Positions 17,173 through 25,634 of a DNA stretch of 64,000 nt are shown piece by piece. Source of the DNA: Enhydrobacter aerosaccus (GTDB lineage Bacteria; Pseudomonadota; Alphaproteobacteria; Reyranellales; Reyranellaceae); assembly GCF_900167455.1 (NCBI RefSeq), contig NZ_FUWJ01000002.1, positions 930,305 through 994,304 of the forward strand, in the 5' to 3' direction. The notes below the pieces were generated by a model. The model was not told where the DNA came from. It saw only the letters and a program-made list of their open reading frames with translations, and did no database searches. Positions within the stretch are counted from its first letter, which is position 1, and every line of letters begins with the position of its first letter. Made by a program: the position numbers and the translations under genes.

Positions 17173-17805
17173 TCAGCGACCCTCGTCGAGCGCCAGGCGA
17201 AGGGCGAGCCCCGCGAACACCGTCCCGAGCAGATACTGCGGCGCCCGCCGCAGGCGGCTACGGCCGGCGAGAATCCGGCCGAGACCGCTGGCGGTCAGGA
17301 TGACCGTGCCGTTGACGACCAGACCGATCCCGTTGAGCACGGTCGCGAGCAGCAGGATTTGCAATGCGACCGAGCCGGCCTCCGGGTGGACGAACTGCGG
17401 GAACAAGGCCAACGCGAACAGCGCCATCTTCGGGTTGAGAAGATTGGTGAACAGACCCTGGCGGAAGACCACGCCGACCGAATAGCGCCGCGTCTCCGCG
17501 CTCGGTGCGACGGCGCTCCCGCTCGACCGGATCGTCTTCCAAGCAAGGTAGAGCAGATAGGCCGCACCGAGGTAGCGGACCACGTCGTAGGCGACGGGCA
17601 CGGCCAGGAAGAGCTGGGACAGGCCCAACGCCGCCGCCAGGGCATGGCAATAGGTGCCGGCCTGGATACCGGCGAGCGTCGCGAACCCGGACGCCCGTCC
17701 CTGGGAAGCACTGCGGGACGCGATCAGCAGCATGTCCGGCCCTGGCGTCAGGGTGAGCGCCAGGCAGGCCGCGGCGAACAGGGCAAGGGTGGGAAGATCG
17801 AACAT
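17173..17805 (-). CDS. LysE/RhtB family exporter
   Basis: 210 residues with about six membrane helices. The N-terminal LTPGPDMLLIASRS is the signature of LysE/RhtB translocators, followed by GIQAGTYCHALAAALG and a PKMALFALALFPQF block. It would export amino acids or similar small solutes across the inner membrane. The ATG at 17805 has GGAGGT six bases upstream, preferred to one nine codons earlier. It follows the Usp gene by 31 bases on the same strand. Confidence 0.9.
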   Translation of the reverse strand: MFDLPTLALFAAACLALTLTPGPDMLLIASRSASQGRASGFATLAGIQAGTYCHALAAALGLSQLFLAVPVAYDVVRYLGAAYLLYLAWKTIRSSGSAVAPSAETRRYSVGVVFRQGLFTNLLNPKMALFALALFPQFVHPEAGSVALQILLLATVLNGIGLVVNGTVILTASGLGRILAGRSRLRRAPQYLLGTVFAGLALRLALDEGR

Positions 17806-17836
17806 CGGTAACCTCCGTCGGCCCTGATTCAACGCC

Positions 17837-18676
17837 TCAATGGGCGATCAGGATCGGTACCGTCATGCTGGAAAGGATAGTGCGGCTGGCCCCGCCCAGC
17901 ATCATTTCCCGCACCCGCGAATGGCCATAGACACCCATCACGATCAGGTCGGCGCTGCTGTCCGCCGCACGCGACAGGATGATGTCGCCGACATCGGCAT
18001 CCGCAGCGGTGTCGCGCTGCAGCGCGGCCTTCACCCCATGGCGTTCCAGCCAGGTCACCGCGCTTGCGGCCGAGGTCGGCTCCTCGTCCCCCACGCCTTT
18101 CGGCGGGTCGATGGTCAGGACCAGCACCTTGTCCGCCTTCTCGAGCAGCGGCAGGGCATCCGCGGCCGCCCGCCCGGATTCGCGGCGGCCGTTCCAGCAC
18201 AGCAGGACCGTCTTGCCGGTCGCGCCGGTGACGCCGATATGCGGCACCACCAGCACCGGCCGCTCGGTCGCCAGCGCCAGCCTCTCCGGCAAGTCCGGCA
18301 GTGCGCCCATCGCCGACGGCTCGGGTTCGGCCTGGCTCACCACGACCAGATCGGCGCCGTGGGCGAAATCCGCCAGCGCCTCGTCGGCATAGCCCTCGGC
18401 CGTGTGCCATTCGTAGGATCGGCCCTTGCCCTCGAGCGCGGCCTTGAACAATCCCGATGCCGCAGCCTCGTCGGCCTTCACGGCCGCCTCGTAGTTCCGG
18501 TAGAGCGCGTCCATCGCCAGGCTGCCGTCGCTGAAGATGGGTGCCTCGAAGCGCGGCCGCACATACAGACCGACCAGATGCGCATCGAAGCGCGAGGCGA
18601 GTTCCACCGCGACGCCAATTCGCCCGGCAGCGGTCTTGCCGCCGTCGCAGTGAACCAGAATGACCTTGTATCCCAT
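17837..18676 (-). CDS. Tandem-domain universal stress protein
   Basis: 279 residues made of two Usp domains (about 1-140 and 145-279). The first begins YKVILVHCDGG. The second ends with the ATP-binding pattern G-x2-G-x9-G in GVYGHSRVREMMLGGAS, then ILSSMTVPILIAH. The first domain lacks a clear copy of this motif, so probably only the second binds ATP. The ATG at 18676 has AGGAGGAAG upstream. It is divergent from the IOR gene across 161 bases. Confidence 0.88.
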   Translation of the reverse strand: MGYKVILVHCDGGKTAAGRIGVAVELASRFDAHLVGLYVRPRFEAPIFSDGSLAMDALYRNYEAAVKADEAAASGLFKAALEGKGRSYEWHTAEGYADEALADFAHGADLVVVSQAEPEPSAMGALPDLPERLALATERPVLVVPHIGVTGATGKTVLLCWNGRRESGRAAADALPLLEKADKVLVLTIDPPKGVGDEEPTSAASAVTWLERHGVKAALQRDTAADADVGDIILSRAADSSADLIVMGVYGHSRVREMMLGGASRTILSSMTVPILIAH

Positions 18677-18837
18677 GCCTTCTTCCTCCTGACGACAGCC
18701 CACTGCCCGCGGGGATTTGCGAGCGATGCGAAATTCCTCTCACCCTAACAAGCCTGCGGCCTTTCCTCTCGTCCATCCTCGCCGCTATTGTGGGTGATGA
18801 ACGTTCGTTTAGCCCCGACTTGGGAGGACTTTAAGCG

Positions 18838-21800
18838 ATGAGTACGTCCACCACACCTGTCCCCCTCGTTTTTGGCGATTACGCTCTCGAGGACCGCTAT
18901 CGGCTGGAGAAGGGCCGCGTCTACCTGACCGGCATCCAGGCGCTGGTCCGCTTGCCGATGATGCAGCGCCAGCGCGACCTGAAGGCGGGCCTGAACACGG
19001 GCGGCTTCATCTCCGGCTATCGCGGCTCACCGCTCGGCATGTACGACAACGCGCTGTGGAGCGCGAAACGGTATCTCAAGGAAAACAACATCCACTTCCA
19101 GCCCGGCATCAATGAGGACCTCGCGGCGACGGCGGTCTGGGGCACGCAGCAGACCAACCTCTTCCCCAACGCCACGGTCGATGGCGTGTTCTCGATCTGG
19201 TACGGCAAAGGCCCCGGCGTCGATCGCTCGATGGATGTGCTGAAGCACGGCAATGCCGCCGGCACCTCGCCCCATGGCGGCGTCATCGCGCTGGCCGGCG
19301 ACGATCATGGCTGCCAGTCCTCGACCCTGCCGCACCAGAGCGAGCAGGTTTTCGCTGCGGCGATGATTCCGGTCATCAATCCGGCGACGGTTCAGGAGTA
19401 TCTCGACTTCGGCATCCTGGGTTTTGCCCTGTCGCGCTATTCAGGCTGCTGGATCGGCTTCAAGGCGATCTCCGAGACCGTCGAGTCGGGCGCCTCGGTA
19501 TGGATCGACCCCGAGCGCGTGCAGGTCGTCCTGCCGACCGACTTCCAGCTGCCGCCGGGCGGGCTGGGCATCCGCAATCCCGACGCGCCGCTGGAACAGG
19601 AAAAGCGCCTGCATGGACCGAAGATGGCGGCGGTCAGGGCCTTCGCCCGCGTCAATGGCTTCGACAGAATGGTGATCGATCCGCCGCGGGCCCGCATCGG
19701 CATCATGACCACCGGCAAGGCCTATCTCGACACGCGGCAGGCGCTGGAAGATCTCGGCATCACCGACGAGCGCGCCAAGGCCCTTGGCATCCGCCTCTAC
19801 AAGGTCGGCATGACCTGGCCGCTGGAGCCCGAGGGCGCGCGGCGCTTCGCCGAAGGGCTGGAAGAAGTCATCGTGGTCGAAGAGAAGCGCTCGAACCTCG
19901 AGGACCAGCTCGTCCGCATCCTCTACAATCTGCCGGCCGACCGGCGACCGCTCGTGGTCGGCAAGGCCGACGAGACCGGCCGCATCATCCTGCCGAGCGA
20001 AGGCGAGTTGTCGCCGACCGGCGTCGCCCTGGTGATCGCCAACCGGCTGATGAAGCATATGGGTGAGTCGCCGGAACTGAAGCAGCGCCTCGCCCGTCTG
20101 GAAGCCAAGGAAAAGCTGCTCAACGCCCCGCCGCCCAAGGTGGCGCGCACGCCGTTCTTCTGCTCCGGTTGCCCGCACAACACCTCGACGCGCGTACCGG
20201 AAGGCAGCCGGGCAATGGCCGGCATCGGCTGCCACGGCATGGCCGTGTGGATGCCGGACCGTCGCACCTCGATCATCAGCCACATGGGCGGAGAAGGCGT
20301 TTGCTGGGTGGGTCAGGCGCCCTTCACGTCCGAGAAGCATATCTTCCAGAACCTTGGCGACGGCACCTACTACCACTCCGGCCTTCTGGCGATCCGCCAG
20401 GCCGCCGCCGCCGGCGTCAACATCACCTTCAAGATCCTCTATAACGACGCTGTCGCCATGACTGGCGGCCAGCCGCATGACGGCCCGCTGACCGTTCCCG
20501 AGATCACGCGGCAGGTCGAGGCCGAGGGCGCCAAGCGCATCGTCGTGGTCACGGACGAACCCGACAAGTATCCGCCCAATGCAGGCTTCGCCCACGGCGT
20601 GAGCATCCGCCATCGCGATGACCTCGACGCCGTGCAGCGCGAGCTGCGCGAAATCCCGGGCCTGACCGTGCTGGTCTATGACCAGACCTGCGCCGCCGAG
20701 AAGCGCCGCCGTCGCAAGCGCGGCACCTTCCCCGATCCCGCGAAACGCGTCTTCATCAACGACGCCGTCTGCGAAGGCTGTGGCGATTGCTCTGACAAGA
20801 GCAACTGCGTGTCCGTGAAGCCGCTCGAGACCGAGCTCGGCCGCAAGCGCCAGATCGATCAAAGCAATTGCAACAAGGACTTCTCCTGCCTCAAGGGCTT
20901 CTGCCCGAGCTTCGTATCGGTGCATGGCGGCACGCCAGCCAAGGCCCGCCAGCGCCCGCAACTGAAGGCGGTGCAGGACGATCCCTTCGCGGCGTTGCCC
21001 ATGCCGACGATGCGGCCGTTGAGCGAAGCCTACGGCATTCTCGTGACCGGCATCGGCGGCACCGGCGTGATCACCGTCGGTGCATTGATCGGCATGGCCG
21101 CCCATCTCGAGGGCAAGGGTTGCACGGTGCTCGATTTCACCGGCCTCGCGCAGAAGAATGGCGCGGTGATGAGCCATGTGCGGCTCGCGCCCAAGCCGGA
21201 GGATCTCCATGCCGTGCGCATTGCCGCCGGCGGCGCCAATCTGGTCCTGGGTTGCGACATGGTCGTCGCGGCTTCGCCCGCCGCTTTGTCGCGCATCGAG
21301 CCCGGCGTTACCAAGGCCGTCATCAACGGCTACATGCAGCCGGTCGCGGCTTTCGTGCTGAACGGCGACATGGATCTCGGTGCCGACTCGATGATGAAGG
21401 CGATCCGCGACGCGGCCGGCGACGAGGCGACGTCGTTCGTCGACGGCACCGGCCTCGCGACCGCGCTACTCGGCGATTCGATTGCCACCAATCTCTTCAT
21501 GCTGGGCTATGCCTGGCAGAAGGGACTTGTGCCGTTGTCCCTGGAGGCCCTGATGCGGGCGATCGAGTTGAATGGCGTGGCGATCGAAACCAGCAAGCGC
21601 ACCTTCGCCTGGGGACGTCTGGCCGCCCACAATCTCGGTGCGGTTCAGGCCGCGGCGAAGCCGACGCTGCGGGTCGAGAAGCCCGTGGCGCGCACGCTGG
21701 CCGAGATCGTCGCCAAGCGTGTCGAGCTGCTGACGGCCTATCAGAACAAGGCCTACGCCGAACGCTATCGGGCGTTCGTCGAGAAGGTGGCCAAGGTCGA

Positions 21801-22350
21801 GAAGGACAAGGCCAAGGGACGTTCCGGCCTCGCCGAGGCGGTGGCGAAGTCGCTCTACAAGTTGATGGCCTACAAGGACGAATACGAGGTCGCGCGTCTC
21901 TATACGGATGGCGAGTTCCTGAAGAAGCTGCGCGCGCAATTCGAAGGCGACTATAGGCTGAGCTTCCATCTGGCGCCGCCGCTCTTCGCCGAGCGCGACG
22001 CATCGGGTCAATTGAAGAAGCGCGAGTACGGACCCTGGATGCTGTCGGCGTTCCGCCTGCTTGCCTCCTTGAAGGGACTGCGCGGAACACGCTTCGATCT
22101 CTTTGGCGGCACCGAAGAGCGCCGCATGGAACGCCGCCTGATCGAGGAATACGAGGCGACCATCGACAGCGTCCTCGCAACGCTCGACCAGAACAACCAC
22201 GCCCTGGCGGTGCAGATCGCCCAGGTACCGGAAAGCATGCGCGGCTTCGGACACGTCAAGGAGAAGAACGTGAAGGCCGCCAAGACACGCGAAGCATCAC
22301 TACTGGCCGCCTATCGCGCGCCCGCGACGGCGCAGATGGCTGCTGAATAG
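18838..22350 (+). CDS. Indolepyruvate:ferredoxin oxidoreductase, fused alpha/gamma type
   Basis: 1170 residues, a single chain combining the parts that archaea encode as IorA and IorB. The pyrimidine-binding half (about 30-420) contains GDDHGCQSSTLPHQSEQ, and the TPP domain (about 435-610) starts at FFCSGCPHNTS. A Cys-rich Fe-S stretch (about 645-695) has C-x2-C-x2-C-x4-C and a second cluster ending GFCPSF. The gamma domain starts at VTGIGGTGVI near 734. A further helical region closes the chain. It oxidatively decarboxylates aryl pyruvates to acyl-CoA, reducing ferredoxin, in aromatic amino acid breakdown. GGAGGA lies 10 bases before the ATG. Confidence 0.94.
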   Translation: MSTSTTPVPLVFGDYALEDRYRLEKGRVYLTGIQALVRLPMMQRQRDLKAGLNTGGFISGYRGSPLGMYDNALWSAKRYLKENNIHFQPGINEDLAATAVWGTQQTNLFPNATVDGVFSIWYGKGPGVDRSMDVLKHGNAAGTSPHGGVIALAGDDHGCQSSTLPHQSEQVFAAAMIPVINPATVQEYLDFGILGFALSRYSGCWIGFKAISETVESGASVWIDPERVQVVLPTDFQLPPGGLGIRNPDAPLEQEKRLHGPKMAAVRAFARVNGFDRMVIDPPRARIGIMTTGKAYLDTRQALEDLGITDERAKALGIRLYKVGMTWPLEPEGARRFAEGLEEVIVVEEKRSNLEDQLVRILYNLPADRRPLVVGKADETGRIILPSEGELSPTGVALVIANRLMKHMGESPELKQRLARLEAKEKLLNAPPPKVARTPFFCSGCPHNTSTRVPEGSRAMAGIGCHGMAVWMPDRRTSIISHMGGEGVCWVGQAPFTSEKHIFQNLGDGTYYHSGLLAIRQAAAAGVNITFKILYNDAVAMTGGQPHDGPLTVPEITRQVEAEGAKRIVVVTDEPDKYPPNAGFAHGVSIRHRDDLDAVQRELREIPGLTVLVYDQTCAAEKRRRRKRGTFPDPAKRVFINDAVCEGCGDCSDKSNCVSVKPLETELGRKRQIDQSNCNKDFSCLKGFCPSFVSVHGGTPAKARQRPQLKAVQDDPFAALPMPTMRPLSEAYGILVTGIGGTGVITVGALIGMAAHLEGKGCTVLDFTGLAQKNGAVMSHVRLAPKPEDLHAVRIAAGGANLVLGCDMVVAASPAALSRIEPGVTKAVINGYMQPVAAFVLNGDMDLGADSMMKAIRDAAGDEATSFVDGTGLATALLGDSIATNLFMLGYAWQKGLVPLSLEALMRAIELNGVAIETSKRTFAWGRLAAHNLGAVQAAAKPTLRVEKPVARTLAEIVAKRVELLTAYQNKAYAERYRAFVEKVAKVEKDKAKGRSGLAEAVAKSLYKLMAYKDEYEVARLYTDGEFLKKLRAQFEGDYRLSFHLAPPLFAERDASGQLKKREYGPWMLSAFRLLASLKGLRGTRFDLFGGTEERRMERRLIEEYEATIDSVLATLDQNNHALAVQIAQVPESMRGFGHVKEKNVKAAKTREASLLAAYRAPATAQMAAE

Positions 22351-22370
22351 ATGATGGTCGTATAGGGAAC

Positions 22371-22438
22371 GTGCGCTACGGGACGCCTACGCTCCCGAAT
22401 GGGGTTGGGGAAGGAGCGAAGGCGTCCCGGCTACGCAC
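22371..22438. repeat. Long imperfect hairpin (REP-like palindrome) between convergent genes
   Basis: GTGCG (22371-22375), CGGGACGCC (22379-22387) and CGCTCC (22390-22395) pair in order with GGAGCG (22413-22418), GGCGTCCCG (22421-22429) and CGCAC (22434-22438). Only small internal loops and a 17-base G-rich apical loop interrupt the pairing. No T-run follows on either strand. It lies in the 182-base gap between IOR (+) and YqgE/AlgH (-). It looks like a dispersed palindromic repeat or a bidirectional transcript-stabilising hairpin. Confidence 0.6.
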
Positions 22439-22514
22439 GCCCCCGCGAAGGGAGGGTGCGGAGGCGCATCCATGCGTATATGCCCCTTCGTTCTGGACAA
22501 TCAACGGTAGTAAA

Positions 22515-22531
22515 CGCACACTTGATGTGCG
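22515..22531. repeat. Short inverted repeat near the YqgE/AlgH 3' end
   Basis: CGCACA (22515-22520) pairs with TGTGCG (22526-22531) around a 5-base loop. It has no T-run and is two bases from the YqgE/AlgH stop. Its significance is uncertain; it may be part of the same palindromic unit as the larger hairpin upstream. Confidence 0.35.
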
Positions 22532-22532
22532 C

Positions 22533-23129
22533 TCAGGCACGTCCCGTCTGATGTGAATAGGAAGCAGGGTCGAACTTGCCGCCGCCACCGGCCTTGCCGC
22601 CGAGCTGGTCGAGCGCACGCTGCCATTTGGCGTCGAAATCGGCGTCGAACACCAGTGACGGATTGGCATCGACGACGAGCCAGGCATTGTCCTGCATCTC
22701 ATGATCGAGCTGGCCTGGCCCCCAACCCGAATGACCGAGCGCCAGCCAGGCCTGTCTCGGTCCGGTGCCGGCGGCCATGTCCTTCAGGATCTCGAGCGAC
22801 GCGGTAAGCGCCATCCCGCCATTGATGAGAAGCGTCTCGTCGCGCTTGTAATCGGCGGAGTGCAGCACGAGGCCGCGCGACGTTTCCACGGGACCGCCGA
22901 ACAACACCGGCTGAGCCGCAGCACTCGACGGCACGTCGATGCCAAGCTGCTTGTAAACCTGGCCTAGCGGCAAATCGTCGACCGTGTTGTTGACGATGAT
23001 GCCGAGCGCGCCTTCATCGTCATGCTTGCAGATGAAGACCACACTCTTCTGAAAGCGCTCATCCGGCATGGATGGCGCGGCGACCAGGAAGCGGCCGACA
23101 AGCGAAGCCGCAGGTGAGGACCCGGACAT
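22533..23129 (-). CDS. YqgE/AlgH family protein
   Basis: 198 residues. Family hallmarks are LVGRFLVAAPSMPDERFQKSV near the N-terminus, GALGIIVNNTV, VLFGGPVE and the WLALGHSGWGPGQL block. The family (DUF179) is widespread; AlgH was once linked to alginate regulation, but the molecular function is unsettled. The ATG at 23129 has GGGGGAA nine bases upstream, whereas starts at 23153 and 23177 lack a ribosome-binding site. It is divergent from the peroxiredoxin gene, with 134 bases between starts. Confidence 0.92.
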   Translation of the reverse strand: MSGSSPAASLVGRFLVAAPSMPDERFQKSVVFICKHDDEGALGIIVNNTVDDLPLGQVYKQLGIDVPSSAAAQPVLFGGPVETSRGLVLHSADYKRDETLLINGGMALTASLEILKDMAAGTGPRQAWLALGHSGWGPGQLDHEMQDNAWLVVDANPSLVFDADFDAKWQRALDQLGGKAGGGGKFDPASYSHQTGRA

Positions 23130-23263
23130 GATGTGATGTTCCCCCAAATCCATGGGGATTGTCCGGTCAAAGATCAAGGGCCGAGCCCGTTACGGCTGTG
23201 GTGATAGACAAGAAAATGCCGCCGGCCTAGGGTCCCGCGTCCCATCCATAGAGGAGCTGAAAC

Positions 23264-23746
23264 ATGGCGAAAGTCGGCGACAAGGTGCCCAACGCAACCC
23301 TACGCACGATGGGCTCGGAAGGCCCGAAACCGATCACCACCGAAGAGCTTTTTGCGCCCGGCAAGAAGGTCGTGGCCTTTGCCCTGCCCGGCGCCTTCAC
23401 CCCGACCTGCTCGGCGAAGCATGTCCCTGGCTTCGTTGCGGAATTCGATCAGCTCAAGGCCAAGGGCGTCGACACCGTCGCCTGCATCTCGGTCAATGAT
23501 GCATTTGTCATGGGAGCATGGGGCAAGGACCAGAAGGTCGGCGACAAGGTGCTGATGCTGGGGGACGGCAATGGCGAATTCACCCAGGCGATGGGCCTGA
23601 CCATGGATGGCTCCAAGTTCGGCTTGGGCACGCGCAGCCAGCGCTACGCCATGATCGTCGAGGACGGGGTCATCAAGGATCTCTTCGTCGAGAAGCCCGG
23701 CGCCTTCGAGGTGTCGTCGGCCGAGAACGTGCTGAAGCACCTCTGA
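23264..23746 (+). CDS. Peroxiredoxin, Prx5/type II subfamily
   Basis: 160 residues. The peroxidatic Cys49 sits in PGAFTPTCS and a second Cys74 in VACISV. This 25-residue spacing matches plant-type PrxII, so an intramolecular disulfide (atypical 2-Cys) mechanism reduced by glutaredoxin or thioredoxin is likely. It detoxifies H2O2 and alkyl hydroperoxides in the cytosol. GAGGAG precedes the ATG, and a strong terminator begins 52 bases after the stop, so it appears monocistronic. Confidence 0.93.
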   Translation: MAKVGDKVPNATLRTMGSEGPKPITTEELFAPGKKVVAFALPGAFTPTCSAKHVPGFVAEFDQLKAKGVDTVACISVNDAFVMGAWGKDQKVGDKVLMLGDGNGEFTQAMGLTMDGSKFGLGTRSQRYAMIVEDGVIKDLFVEKPGAFEVSSAENVLKHL

Positions 23747-23798
23747 TAGCCCTTTAAATAATCTTTCATTTTATCCCCTCGAAGGGGGGCTTATTTTG

Positions 23799-23830
23799 AC
23801 GGCGGGATTGAAATAATCCCGCCGTTTTTT
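23799..23830 (+). terminator. Rho-independent terminator after peroxiredoxin
   Basis: An 11-bp perfect stem (23799-23809 with 23815-23825) has a GAAAT loop and is followed by a T-run to 23830. It ends the peroxiredoxin transcript and isolates the following gene. Confidence 0.93.
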
Positions 23831-23867
23831 GTTTCGTTGATTTCCATTGCTCTGAATCTTTAAGCCT

Positions 23868-23881
23868 TTGATCTAGATCAT
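23868..23881. promoter_or_regulatory. Candidate FNR/FixK box
   Basis: TTGAT-CTAG-ATCAT matches nine of ten fixed positions of the FNR/FixK consensus TTGAT-N4-ATCAA and contains a perfect 12-bp palindrome (23869-23880). Its centre lies about 90 bases upstream of the Tat-exported protein gene at 23965, within an AT-richer gap. No upstream gene can share it, because the peroxiredoxin terminator ends just before. Confidence 0.55.
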
Positions 23882-23964
23882 CATCCTAGACATTTGGCTG
23901 ATCTAGCCTTCTTATGTGCTTCGGGAGCTGCGACTTCCCGCACAATCATTTGAGGGAGAATGTC

Positions 23965-24627
23965 ATGGTGAATCCGAGTCGTCGTACAACCTTGAAGTAC
24001 CTGGGCTTCGCGGCGGTCGCTGCGCCGCTGACCGGCCTTTCCGTCCCGGCCTTGGCGGATGAAGACCTTTATATTGCCAGCCGCTACCAGAACTTCGATC
24101 GCGGCACTGTCCATAGTCTCGACCCGAGCACGCGCGGTCTTGTCGTGGATTTCCCGAACAAGGGCAGTGTGAAGATGAAGGCCGCCGACCTGGTCGTGCG
24201 GACGAGCTCGGGCTACGCCGGCAACTCCTATGCGGAGCTCAAGGTCGGCCAGACGATCGACGTCCAGTGGTATGACTACGTCGATTTCCTGGTCGCCAAG
24301 ACGACTCCGGAAGTCACGGCCCATGCCAAGGCGATGGTCGCCCAGGGTGCTCGTATCGAAGGCCTCCCCGGCTCCGAGCATCAGATCCGCCTGTTCAGCC
24401 TGGCGGGCATGGTGGTGAGCACGGATCCGCAGTATTCGACGTTCTCGATCATCAACGCCTCCGGCGGCGAGCCCGACAAGCCGGCTCCGGACAGCGGCGA
24501 GGTGATCCGCCTGCCGCAGATCCAGACCGATGCGGGCAAGGCTGCTCTGGCGACGCTGAAGCCGGGTGACAACGCCACCACCGTCTACAGCGTGCAGACG
24601 GCGATCAAGATCGTGATCATCCGCTAA
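23965..24627 (+). CDS. Tat-exported periplasmic protein of unknown function
   Basis: 220 residues from the ATG at 23965, which has GAGGGAGAA upstream. The N-terminus SRRTTLKYLGFAAVAAPL is a twin-arginine signal (R6, R7) with an ALA-D cleavage site near residue 31. The mature part has beta-rich segments: a stretch including GTVHSLDPSTRGLVVDF and VGQTIDVQWYDYVDFLVAK, and a C-terminal VYSVQTAIKIVII. No Cys and no obvious cofactor motif are seen. Tat export suggests folding, perhaps with a cofactor, before transport. Bounded by terminators on both sides, it is a single-gene unit behind a probable FNR-type box. I do not recognise the family. Confidence 0.82.
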   Translation: MVNPSRRTTLKYLGFAAVAAPLTGLSVPALADEDLYIASRYQNFDRGTVHSLDPSTRGLVVDFPNKGSVKMKAADLVVRTSSGYAGNSYAELKVGQTIDVQWYDYVDFLVAKTTPEVTAHAKAMVAQGARIEGLPGSEHQIRLFSLAGMVVSTDPQYSTFSIINASGGEPDKPAPDSGEVIRLPQIQTDAGKAALATLKPGDNATTVYSVQTAIKIVIIR

Positions 24628-24647
24628 GCGCGGACGATTTCCAGACG

Positions 24648-24676
24648 AAGGCGGGGCCTCACGGCCCCGCCTTTTT
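24648..24676 (+). terminator. Rho-independent terminator after the Tat-exported protein
   Basis: An 11-bp perfect stem (24648-24658 with 24663-24673) has a TCAC tetraloop and a T-run to 24676, starting 21 bases after the stop. Confidence 0.93.
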
Positions 24677-24681
24677 CGTTT

Positions 24682-25569
24682 ATGGTGGTGGACATGGACT
24701 CGACCATTCCACCCCTTTTCACCGGGCTTTTCGCCATCAACGGCGAGACCCGCCTCTACGGCACGATCGGCTCTCCGATCCGGCAGCTGCGCATGACGGG
24801 GATCATGCCCCAGGTCTTCGCTGCCGTAGGCGCCAATGCCGTGTGGCTGCCATTCGAGGGCGACGCGGCGCTGTTGCCCGTGATGCTCGAGGCGCTCGCC
24901 AGGATGCGCAACCTCGGCGGCTTTACCGTCACGATTCCCAACAAGACGGCCATCATACATCTGCTGGGCCGGACGACGCGGCGTGCCCAGGCGGCGGGCA
25001 GCGTCAACCTGGTGAAGCGCGATCCCAATGGCGTCCTGGCAGGCGACATGGCGGATGGTGCCGGCTTCGTTCGCGGTCTGGAAGCGCACGGCCATCGCAT
25101 CCGCGGCACGAGCGTGTGGCTGGTGGGGCTGGGCGGCGTCGGCGGCGCGATTGCCGCCGCGCTCTGCGAAGCGGGCGTCGGGCGGCTGCTCGTGACTGAA
25201 ATCAACGAAGCTCGCGCAGACACGGCGCTCGACCGATTGTCGCGTTTCTACCCGGACGTCCCGGTGGCCATGATCTCCGCCGAAAATCCGCCCAAGGGGA
25301 TCCATTATGCGATCAACGCGACGCCGCTCGGCCTGCGCCCCGACGATCCGTTGCCCTTCGATCCCATGACACTCGATCCCGATGCCGTGGTGGCGGAAGT
25401 GATCATGAGTCCCATCGAAACTCAGCTCCTGCAACGCGCACGCACCCATGGTCGGCGTGTGCATTACGGCCGCCACACGCTCGACCACCAGATCCCGGTC
25501 TATCTGGAATGGTTCGACATCGACACCAAGGGAATCGACATCGTCCGACTCGTGCGCTCGATTCCCTGA
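24682..25569 (+). CDS. Shikimate dehydrogenase (AroE)-like paralogue
   Basis: 295 residues. The NADP-binding Rossmann motif VGLGGVGGAIAAAL lies near 148-161. The catalytic Lys is kept in VTIPNK and the Asp region reads GDMADGAGF. The substrate-binding Ser-x-Ser of true AroE (as in NPISHS) is absent: the loop reads GSPIRQLRMT. A different hydroxy/keto acid than shikimate is therefore likely, as for quinate or other AroE-like dehydrogenases. The start could be 24682 or the ATG at 24694; both sit just after the preceding terminator, so promoter and ribosome-binding site are cramped. An SDR gene follows 65 bases later. Confidence 0.8.
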   Translation: MVVDMDSTIPPLFTGLFAINGETRLYGTIGSPIRQLRMTGIMPQVFAAVGANAVWLPFEGDAALLPVMLEALARMRNLGGFTVTIPNKTAIIHLLGRTTRRAQAAGSVNLVKRDPNGVLAGDMADGAGFVRGLEAHGHRIRGTSVWLVGLGGVGGAIAAALCEAGVGRLLVTEINEARADTALDRLSRFYPDVPVAMISAENPPKGIHYAINATPLGLRPDDPLPFDPMTLDPDAVVAEVIMSPIETQLLQRARTHGRRVHYGRHTLDHQIPVYLEWFDIDTKGIDIVRLVRSIP

Positions 25570-25634
25570 AGCGCGGCGACTTGGCTGTCGCTGCGCTCCT
25601 CGCCCCCACTACAACCAACGTCGAGGAGGACCGA

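Noticed and set aside
22371..22438. Hairpin as a canonical intrinsic terminator
   Set aside because: No T-run follows the stem on either strand; it is recorded as a palindromic repeat instead.
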